Positions 8,137 to 13,768 of a DNA stretch of 13,768 nt are shown here, in pieces (the stretch's first letter is position 1; the number at the start of each line of letters is the position of its first letter). The notes beneath the pieces were generated by a model. The model searched no databases, had not been told where the DNA came from, and saw only the letters and a list, made by a program, of their open reading frames with translations. The stretch lies in the NCBI GenBank assembly GCA_045110315.1, contig JBGCFY010000263.1, forward strand, positions 1-13,768. Direction: 5' to 3'. The DNA is from CALFBG01 sp045110315 (lineage in GTDB: Bacteria > Bacteroidota > Bacteroidia > Chitinophagales > Saprospiraceae). The translations under genes were made by a program, and so were the position numbers.

Positions 8137-8880
8137 TTAAGGCTGCTCAATTAAAGCTAAAAAATCATTTTTCCGATTTTCGGATAAAGATAAAATCGAA
8201 CCATCTTCCATGGTAATCGTCGGATTTTTTTGTCGACCATATTTCTTTACAAAATTAAGATTGATGAGATGTGATCGACTGATTCTAAAAAAATGAAAAT
8301 CTTCTAAAATTTGAGTAAAGACTTTCAACGTTTTTGAGACGATGACGCGCTCTTTATTTTGCAAATAGAAATGAGTATAATTACCACTTGCTTCACAACG
8401 AATGATACTTTTAATTTCTACAAAAATAAAACCTTCGGTTGTAGGTAAAGCCAGTTTCTGAAAAAAGTTATTGAGGTTGTCTTTTAGTACATTAATTTTA
8501 CGGCGCACGACTTCAAAGTTTCTTCTTTCTTTTACTTTTTTTATGGCATCTCGGAGTTCCCCTAAGTCAATGGGTTTTAATAAATAATCCGCAGCTGATA
8601 GTCGAAAAGCTTTGACGGCATACTGATCGTAAGCAGTTGTGAAAATCACTTCAAATTCGGGTTCGGGGAAGTAGTCAAAAAGTTTAAAACCATTTTGTCC
8701 CGGCATTTCAATATTGAGTAAAACCACATCTGGTTGATGATTTTGAATAGCCTTGATAGCTGCTGGAATCGAATCCACTTGTGCGATAACGGATACATTT
8801 TTACAAAAATCACTAAGCATATTGAATAATTCAATACGACTATTTTCTTCATCTTCTACAATAATTACCCTTAAATCCAT
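8137..8880 (-). CDS. LytTR-family response regulator with phosphoacceptor Asp replaced by Asn
   Basis: A 247-residue cytoplasmic regulator. Residues 1-120 form a receiver domain and about 143-245 a LytTR DNA-binding domain (FIFVEIKSIIRCEASGNYTHF, RISRSHLINLNFV, MEDGSILSLS). In the receiver the acidic pair Glu9-Asp10, Thr82 (FTTAY) and Lys102 (LLKPID) are in place. The phosphoacceptor position reads VVLLNIEMPG, with Asn56 (codon AAT) where Asp is expected. The paralogue at 9642-10388 has LILLDIEMP at the same place. Ordinary phosphorylation is therefore not possible at this site, and the protein may act constitutively, respond to something else, or be starting to decay. Directly upstream is the broken kinase that would have been its partner. 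The start ATG at 8880 fits the first receiver strand (LRVIIVEDEE). The 100 bases upstream show no convincing -33/-7 promoter. Confidence 0.9.
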   Translation of the reverse strand: MDLRVIIVEDEENSRIELFNMLSDFCKNVSVIAQVDSIPAAIKAIQNHQPDVVLLNIEMPGQNGFKLFDYFPEPEFEVIFTTAYDQYAVKAFRLSAADYLLKPIDLGELRDAIKKVKERRNFEVVRRKINVLKDNLNNFFQKLALPTTEGFIFVEIKSIIRCEASGNYTHFYLQNKERVIVSKTLKVFTQILEDFHFFRISRSHLINLNFVKKYGRQKNPTITMEDGSILSLSENRKNDFLALIEQP

Positions 8881-8980
8881 AGCTTATTTCGTTCCTGTAT
8901 TTTTTAAGAAAAAGATAGTTTTACAACGATTTTGTCCGACTACTAAAATGAAGTACGCGTACAAAACAATTGCCAACTAA

Positions 8981-9493
8981 CTAGCGTATTAAAGCAATTA
9001 GAATGACTATCTTTGTTCGAATTGCCAAGCCTTGGTCATTTTGTAAATCAATAACCTCAAGGTGTTTAACACTTTTGTCGCTCCGATTCGATTCATTAAT
9101 GATTTTAAGTTGTGCCTCCGTGGTTGCCAATCCAGAAGATTAATATTCTTTGGGCTTCCAGTTGCTTACTTTTTCGGCGCTTACTCTCCCAAAGCCATTA
9201 TCTTGAATGCTACACTGGATATAATTATTTTCAGTATGCTCAAATTTAACATTTAACAGACCAACGGTGGTTTGATGAAGCAAGCCATGCTTAAACGCAT
9301 TCTCAATAATCGGTTGAATTAACAGCGGAAGAATTTTGATGATATCTCGTTGTTGATTCAAACTCGGGAAAACCGCTAGATTTATCGCGATTTTTATTGA
9401 AACGTTTGCTAAGAATAAGTCTTGAAGATAAGGTTTACAACTCAGTTCAATAACTGATAAGCTATTTTCATCCTTAAAAACATGAGGATTCAA
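8981..9493 (-). pseudogene. Remnant of a LytS-type histidine kinase (catalytic end only, in-frame stop)
   Basis: Read on the minus strand, 9493-9143 encodes LPLLIQPIIENAFKHGLLH (N box) and CSIQDNGFGR (G1 box) of a LytS-type HATPase domain, very close to the intact kinase at 10757-13768. The frame hits TAA at 9140-9142. The next 52 codons in the same frame, to TAG at 8981-8983, continue the family's C-terminal end: SSGLATTEAQLKIIN, then LEVIDLQNDQGLAIRTKI, matching SGINTTESRLEIWN and IEIIDLVDEAGNPAGTEF of the intact kinase. Upstream, an apparent H-box remnant NPHVFK follows a TGA at 9494-9496, so translation could begin only at a TTG. About 40 residues between the H-box and the next helix are missing, as is the whole sensor and membrane part. 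It was probably the partner of the regulator at 8137-8880. If the first part is expressed, it would be a 117-residue fragment without a complete ATP site. Confidence 0.85.
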
Positions 9494-9600
9494 TCATTCT
9501 GCTGCCAAAAATAGATATTATTTTATAATATTGTTGAATCTTATTGATCATATCAAATGAGATGACTTGGCTCAATGACAAATGACTATTCCGCTATGAC

Positions 9601-9623
9601 AAAACCTTCAATGCTATTGAAGG
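9601..9623 (-). terminator. Candidate intrinsic terminator after the 9642-10388 regulator
   Basis: A perfect 8-base inverted repeat, CCTTCAAT/ATTGAAGG with a 3-base loop (9605-9623), starts 18 bases after the regulator's stop. On the minus strand it is followed by TTTTG. The stem is AT-rich and the T run is short, so termination may be weak. Its position just after a stop codon and ahead of the pseudogene supports the call. Confidence 0.45.
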
Positions 9624-9641
9624 AACAATTAATGAAACTAT

Positions 9642-10388
9642 TTAGCCAACCATTTTCTGTAAAAATTCTTCCTTTTTGGTTTCGGCCAACTGGATGAGTG
9701 CACCATCTTTCATCGTAATGCCAATTAACTTGAGTTTATTGTAACTGACAATATAATTCAGGTTAATGATGTGAGAGCGATTGGTGCGAAAAAAGATATC
9801 AATTGGCAAAATCTCTTCGTAAGTCCTTAAGGTTTTGGATACAATAATTTTCTCTCCCTGTATCGTATAGAATAAGGAATAATTTCCTTGAGCTTCGCAA
9901 CGAATAATATCCTTAATATTCAAAATAATATAGCCTTCCTTGGAGGGCAGCGTTAACTTGCTTTGAATATTGTTCAAATTAGCTTTTAGCACTTCGTAGC
10001 GTTCTTTAAGTTGAAGGTCTGTTCGTCTTTGTTTGGCTTTTTTAACGGCTTCTTTAAGTTCCGCAATATCTATTGGTTTTAGCAAATAATCTACCGCAGA
10101 TAATTTAAAAGCTTGAATCGCATACTTGCTATAAGCAGTAATAAAGATAATGTCAAACTGTGGATTAGGAAAATAATTGAAAATTTGTAAGCCATTCTCT
10201 CGGGGCATTTCAATATCCAGTAAAATTAGGTTGGGCGCTTCGCGGTTGATGACGGCAATACCTGCAAGTAAGGAATCCGCTACGCCGACAATAGTAATAT
10301 CGATACAGTATCTTTCCACTAAGTTTTGGATGGCTGCTTGACTATTTTTTTCGTCGTCAATAATAATCGCTTTGAGTTGCATATGCAT
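9642..10388 (-). CDS. LytTR-family response regulator (intact receiver)
   Basis: A 248-residue DNA-binding regulator. The receiver domain (1-122) is complete: acidic pair Asp11-Asp12, phosphoacceptor Asp58 (LILLDIEMP), Thr84 (FITAY) and Lys104 (LLKPID). The LytTR domain covers about 144-248 (YIILNIKDIIRCEAQGNYS, RTNRSHIINLNYI, MKDGALIQLAETK). It is closely related along its whole length to the regulator at 8137-8880, with shared stretches such as SAxDYLLKPID and IIRCEAxGNY, indicating duplication. The likely partner is the kinase encoded upstream on the same strand, which is expected to phosphorylate Asp58 (inference from gene order). The start is ATG at 10388 or ATG at 10382 (ATGCATATG); both fit the domain. 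A candidate promoter lies 32-64 bases upstream, so it may be transcribed separately from the kinase. Confidence 0.92.
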   Translation of the reverse strand: MHMQLKAIIIDDEKNSQAAIQNLVERYCIDITIVGVADSLLAGIAVINREAPNLILLDIEMPRENGLQIFNYFPNPQFDIIFITAYSKYAIQAFKLSAVDYLLKPIDIAELKEAVKKAKQRRTDLQLKERYEVLKANLNNIQSKLTLPSKEGYIILNIKDIIRCEAQGNYSLFYTIQGEKIIVSKTLRTYEEILPIDIFFRTNRSHIINLNYIVSYNKLKLIGITMKDGALIQLAETKKEEFLQKMVG

Positions 10389-10419
10389 TAATGATTATTG
10401 AAGTTGATAAGTACGAAGA

Positions 10420-10452
10420 CAAAATTAGTTTAATAAGTGATTTGAGTACCAA
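10420..10452 (-). promoter_or_regulatory. Candidate promoter for the intact LytTR regulator
   Basis: On the minus strand, TTG (10452-10450) is followed after 22 bases by TAATTTTG (10427-10420), a full match to the Bacteroidota -7 pattern TAnnTTTG. Transcription would begin about 25 bases before the ATG at 10388. The spacing is at the long end of what is usually seen, and the call is by eye. Confidence 0.42.
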
Positions 10453-10508
10453 TACAAATTAACTCAGGGGCTAACTTGCATCATCTTTTGAACGGTCTCT
10501 TCGTTGCT

Positions 10509-10568
10509 CTAAGCCTTTCTAAACAAAGACTTAGGGCAGTTTTTGTCCCTCGATACTGTCCAAAGTCT
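10509..10568. repeat. Two overlapping, mutually exclusive inverted repeats
   Basis: Stem A pairs 10509-10518 with 10525-10534. Stem B pairs 10527-10540 with 10555-10568. They share 10527-10534 (AGACTTAG), so only one can form at a time. Stem A is best in minus-strand RNA (one G-U pair). Stem B is better on the plus strand (one A-A mismatch and one G-U), with two mismatches in minus-strand RNA. Neither is followed by a T run on the minus strand. This may be an RNA switch in the kinase-regulator transcript, a remnant of a small mobile repeat, or chance. Confidence 0.35.
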
Positions 10569-10756
10569 AACACAATTTGATGGTAATTTTTTTGTCTTAG
10601 TACTTAACTTCTATTGGTAGTTATAATATTTTTTAAAACAACTTTTTGTAAAATTACGAATCTAGAATTAAGATATGATCCTTAAATTGTACTAGATATT
10701 TCCCTTTGCTTAAATAATTAGCAACTAGTTTAGGGAATGAAAATTTTTTAGTCGTC

Positions 10757-13700
10757 CTAAAGGTCTTCTGGGTAAATGCGAATATTCAAAATGAATTCGG
10801 TGCCCGCAGGATTACCCGCCTCATCAACCAAGTCAATGATTTCTATATTTTGCACCGTATGGTTTTTATTCCAAATTTCTAACCTGCTTTCGGTAGTATT
10901 AATACCAGAAGCTCGTCCTTTTTTAATTTTTGTACCCGCAATTTGTTGTACTTGTGCTCTTCCTACACCATTATCTTTAATGCTACAAATGAGGTATTGT
11001 TGCGCTTGTTCCAAAGTAATGATCAGGCTACCATCTTTCTCTTTGTGCATCAGTCCGTGCTTAAAAGCATTTTCTATAATAGGCTGAATGAGTAGAGGAG
11101 GAATGAGTATATCTTCTGCCACGAATTGCAGTTTGGGCGCTACGATTAATTGAATGTCGATCTTATCCCGAAATCGTAGTTTCTCTAAAGCAATGTAAGT
11201 ATTCAAAAACTCTAATTCTTCGGTCAAAGTAACGGCTTGTTTATCCGATTGATTAAAAATCATTCTGATCAAGCGAGCGAAACGACTTAAATAAGAATTG
11301 GCCTGTTCTTGCTCGTTCGTCGTAATGTACTTTTGGATAGCAATTAAAGAATTAAAAATAAAATGTGGATTCATTTGCGCTTTCAAGGCATCCATTTTGA
11401 GATGGTGTAAGCGATTATTATATTGTTGTTCTCGCTTCAAAAAACGCAGCCGAAAATAAAATAAACCACCGACAAAAACACTGGTGAATAGCAATACACA
11501 AGCATAAAACCAATAGCTTTTCCACCAAGGCGTCGCAACAATAAATTCGATACTTGCGGCAACTTCACTCCTTTGCTGGTCCTCGTCAATAGCAAGTACT
11601 TTAAAAACATAATGTCCTGGATTAAGTAATGGGTAGCGGGCAAAACGAGCGGAAGTGTTGATCCAATCTTGGTCTAATCCTTCCATTTTGTATCGATAGC
11701 TCAAAGCAGATTTGGCTCTAAACTTAATACCTAAAAAATCAATTTTGAGGTTGTTCTGGTCATACTTTAGCTGGTAACGTTGGTGTAAACTAGTATCTTT
11801 ATCAAAAATTTGCACATTGGTGATTTGTACCGCAGTTGGTGGATTCTTACGCTGTAAGTTTTCTAATTCAATTCTAGTGAGACCGTTACTCGTAGCGACC
11901 CAGGCTTCTTGTTTCGCTACGTAAATGTCGTTGATTTCGTTGGAGGCTAAGCCGTCATTGACGTTAATCCATTTACTAGTCAAACTCGGAAATTGAATAA
12001 TATTGATACCATTATCGGTACCAACCCAAAGTTTATTATCGTTGGTAGGGAAAATAGTTTTAGTGGCATTACTCGCCAATTTATTCCCTTCGCGGAAATG
12101 ATGCGTAAGTTTACCGTGCTTCAAACCGACCACTCCACTTGTATAACTCGAAATCCAGATCGTAGAATCTGCCGCTTGTACGAGGTCGGTAATATTCGGT
12201 CGATCGTTATTGAAATCTACGGCAACTAAAACCAAACTATCGTTGACATATCTAAATAAACCGTGTGTGGTTCCAACCCAAATTGTTTTAGAGAAATCTT
12301 CTAAGAGTGCATAGGTTCGTTGGCTACTTACTAAGTTAAATTTTGCTTTAAGCGTAGCACTGTTTACTTTGTCTTTCAATAACCAATCAATGTCTTGGAG
12401 TGTCGTATATTTAATCACACCGCTTCCCCCGAGCCAGATATTATTCCGACTGTCAACGAGGAAATCCTTGTAGCTTCCTGTAAAAGGCGCCCATTCTTGC
12501 TGAAGTTCATTATCTAAAATACTGATACCTAAATCCACACCAACCCAAAAGCGCCGATTAGGAGATTTGGTCATACTGAAAATCCTCCCGATGTTATTAA
12601 GTTCTAACGAACGTGCTACTTTTTGATTTTTAATCACACTCAAAAAGCTATTGTTTTGTCCTAGCAATAAGCGCTGATCCAACGTATCGTAGTACATACA
12701 GTAGACGCTATTGACGGGGAGGGGCGAGTTTTTAGAATTGTAATTAATAAATTTGGAAGGAGAAATAAGATGAATACCATCATCGTTTGTGCCGAGCCAA
12801 ATGTTGTCATCTCTATCCTTGAAAAAAATATTAATGTCTTGGTCGGGAAGATAGTGAGCAATCAATTGGAGTTCGTCGGTTTCACTAAGTTGATGACGAT
12901 ATTGATAAACACCTTCTCTGGTCAACAAGTAGAAGTTCTCTCCTTCAATAACCATATCTTTTATTTGATACTTTTGCGCCAATCGGTCAATGGCTCGATC
13001 AATGTTGCTAATGATTGTTCCAATGACTTCGTTTGGGATAGACGAAGCGTTGGGTAGGTTAATAGAAGAGACGCGTTTAATGTTATTGAAACTACTTTGG
13101 TAGGATGTTGGAATTGCGGTAATGGAATCAGTCGTCGAAGAGATTTGGTAGATTTTGCTAAACGCATCAACAGCATTGTCGTCAATTCGAGCAAACAAGA
13201 TAACCTTGTCTTTTCCAAATTTAATTAGGGTAGAATTATTCAAAATGTGAAATCCCTTAAGGAGAGGAGGACTTGGAAGTTCTTGACTAGAAGTACGCAA
13301 AAAACTACTGATTTTGCTATTTACTTGTTCATTATTATAAACTATCCAGATGCGATCATCACTAATTTTTACATTTTTGACAGAATAGTCCGTTTTTATA
13401 AAAGGAACGGGAACCAGTAATCCATTTTGTAAAAATGATAATTGTCCTGCAAGGTTTAAGGTCCAGGGAATATCTGCTTGATCTAGTGTTAAACCGAGAA
13501 TTTCATTATCCGATAAATGACTTTCATTGATTTTCTTAAATTCTTTCCCATCAAATCGACAAAGCCCATTCGCCGTTCCAATCCAAACATATCCTTTTGA
13601 ATCCTGCACGATTTTGTATACCGTATTACTGGGCAAACCATCATTGTTCGTGATATGCCAAGTTGCAGGTTGCTGACCTAAGCCCAAACTCAAGCTACCT

Positions 13701-13768
13701 GCCCAAAAAAGTAAACTATAAATAATCCGTAAAACCAAAAGATATATTTTGAAGTAAAAGAAACCTAC
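10757..13768 (-). CDS. LytS-type sensor histidine kinase with periplasmic propeller and Y_Y_Y domain (start probably just outside window)
   Basis: At least 993 residues, membrane-bound. Numbered from a TTG at 13738: a signal peptide (1-21, ending GLGQQ); two-component propeller repeats with the recurrent xxIWxGTxxG strand (VWIGTANGL 51-59, IWLGTNDDG 313-321, IWVGTTHGL 486-494, LWVGTDNGI 570-578, and others); a Y_Y_Y domain about 664-735 (LSYRYKMEGLDQDW); and a transmembrane helix about 742-762. Next comes the LytS-type phosphorylation domain with H-box His792 (AQMNPHFIFNSL), then the HATPase with N box Asn890 (IIENAFKHG) and G1 box DNGVGR (922-927). All catalytic motifs are present. It should sense a periplasmic signal and phosphorylate the regulator at 9642-10388. 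Unlike Bacteroides hybrid systems, it carries no receiver or AraC domain of its own. The frame stays open past the TTG to the window edge and contains no ATG there, so the true start is probably a few codons beyond 13768. Confidence 0.92.
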   Translation of the reverse strand, partial: VGFFYFKIYLLVLRIIYSLLFWAGSLSLGLGQQPATWHITNNDGLPSNTVYKIVQDSKGYVWIGTANGLCRFDGKEFKKINESHLSDNEILGLTLDQADIPWTLNLAGQLSFLQNGLLVPVPFIKTDYSVKNVKISDDRIWIVYNNEQVNSKISSFLRTSSQELPSPPLLKGFHILNNSTLIKFGKDKVILFARIDDNAVDAFSKIYQISSTTDSITAIPTSYQSSFNNIKRVSSINLPNASSIPNEVIGTIISNIDRAIDRLAQKYQIKDMVIEGENFYLLTREGVYQYRHQLSETDELQLIAHYLPDQDINIFFKDRDDNIWLGTNDDGIHLISPSKFINYNSKNSPLPVNSVYCMYYDTLDQRLLLGQNNSFLSVIKNQKVARSLELNNIGRIFSMTKSPNRRFWVGVDLGISILDNELQQEWAPFTGSYKDFLVDSRNNIWLGGSGVIKYTTLQDIDWLLKDKVNSATLKAKFNLVSSQRTYALLEDFSKTIWVGTTHGLFRYVNDSLVLVAVDFNNDRPNITDLVQAADSTIWISSYTSGVVGLKHGKLTHHFREGNKLASNATKTIFPTNDNKLWVGTDNGINIIQFPSLTSKWINVNDGLASNEINDIYVAKQEAWVATSNGLTRIELENLQRKNPPTAVQITNVQIFDKDTSLHQRYQLKYDQNNLKIDFLGIKFRAKSALSYRYKMEGLDQDWINTSARFARYPLLNPGHYVFKVLAIDEDQQRSEVAASIEFIVATPWWKSYWFYACVLLFTSVFVGGLFYFRLRFLKREQQYNNRLHHLKMDALKAQMNPHFIFNSLIAIQKYITTNEQEQANSYLSRFARLIRMIFNQSDKQAVTLTEELEFLNTYIALEKLRFRDKIDIQLIVAPKLQFVAEDILIPPLLIQPIIENAFKHGLMHKEKDGSLIITLEQAQQYLICSIKDNGVGRAQVQQIAGTKIKKGRASGINTTESRLEIWNKNHTVQNIEIIDLVDEAGNPAGTEFILNIRIYPEDL

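Larger units (their letters stand above)
10389..10756. other. 368-base non-coding gap between intact kinase and regulator, with hairpins
   Basis: No convincing coding frame is seen on either strand. Apart from the promoter candidate near the regulator, the gap holds three inverted repeats. The first (10509-10534) is CTAAGCCTTT/AAAGACTTAG, 9 of 10 pairing on the plus strand; the odd pair becomes G-U in minus-strand RNA, so that stem is fully closed. The second (10527-10568) is a 14-base stem, 12 of 14 complementary, with a 14-base loop. The third (10700-10737) pairs TTCCCT/AGGGAA and TTGCT/AGCAA with a 7-base bulge and lies 20 bases after the kinase stop; it lacks a T run, so it is at most a weak terminator. 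The rest is AT-rich and without visible structure. Confidence 0.5.

Noticed and set aside
9062..9256. Plus-strand 64-residue open frame
   Set aside because: It runs antisense to the kinase remnant, whose family match on the minus strand is clear. The plus-strand peptide resembles nothing I recognise.
13738..13738. TTG at 13738 as the true start of the large kinase
   Set aside because: There is no ribosome-binding sequence and the frame is open to the window edge with further hydrophobic residues, so the start is more likely beyond 13768.

Overview
The window looks like chromosome from a Bacteroidota bacterium, probably of the Saprospiria/Lewinella type. This rests on three things seen in the sequence. 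The base composition is moderately AT-rich. There are LytS/LytTR two-component systems whose kinase carries a periplasmic propeller plus Y_Y_Y sensor, and a secreted protein with a carboxypeptidase-regulatory-like domain. Candidate promoters also fit the Bacteroidota pattern TTG-N19-22-TAnnTTTG. The species assignment is inference only. No tRNA, rRNA, CRISPR array, insertion sequence or phage gene was seen.

Left part (1-2805): the C-terminal end of an acidic protein of unknown function (+ strand) converges on a zinc-dependent succinylglutamate desuccinylase/aspartoacylase-family deacylase (- strand). Upstream of that on the - strand is a secreted protein with a carboxypeptidase-regulatory-like domain followed by a beta-rich region of unknown role.

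Middle part (3007-8107, + strand): a compact two-gene unit. The first gene is a fused HyuA-HyuB 5-oxoprolinase/hydantoinase of about 1257 residues. Ten bases later comes an Nramp-fold membrane transporter in which the residues that normally bind the metal in TM1 (DPGN) and TM6 (MPH) are replaced by GPGT and VPY. The pairing suggests uptake and ATP-dependent ring opening of a cyclic amide such as 5-oxoproline, rather than metal import.

Right part (8137-13768, - strand): two tandem copies of a kinase plus LytTR-regulator module. The upstream copy is intact: a large periplasmic-sensor LytS-type kinase, then a LytTR regulator with a normal phosphoacceptor Asp58. The downstream copy has decayed. 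Its kinase survives only as a fragment of the catalytic end, interrupted by an in-frame TAA and closed by a TGA just before a putative H-box. Its regulator is a full-length open frame, but the phosphoacceptor Asp has become Asn56. Loss of the kinase and loss of the phosphorylation site therefore go together, which makes this the most interesting region. A 368-base gap between the intact kinase and its regulator holds a candidate promoter and two overlapping, mutually exclusive hairpins.
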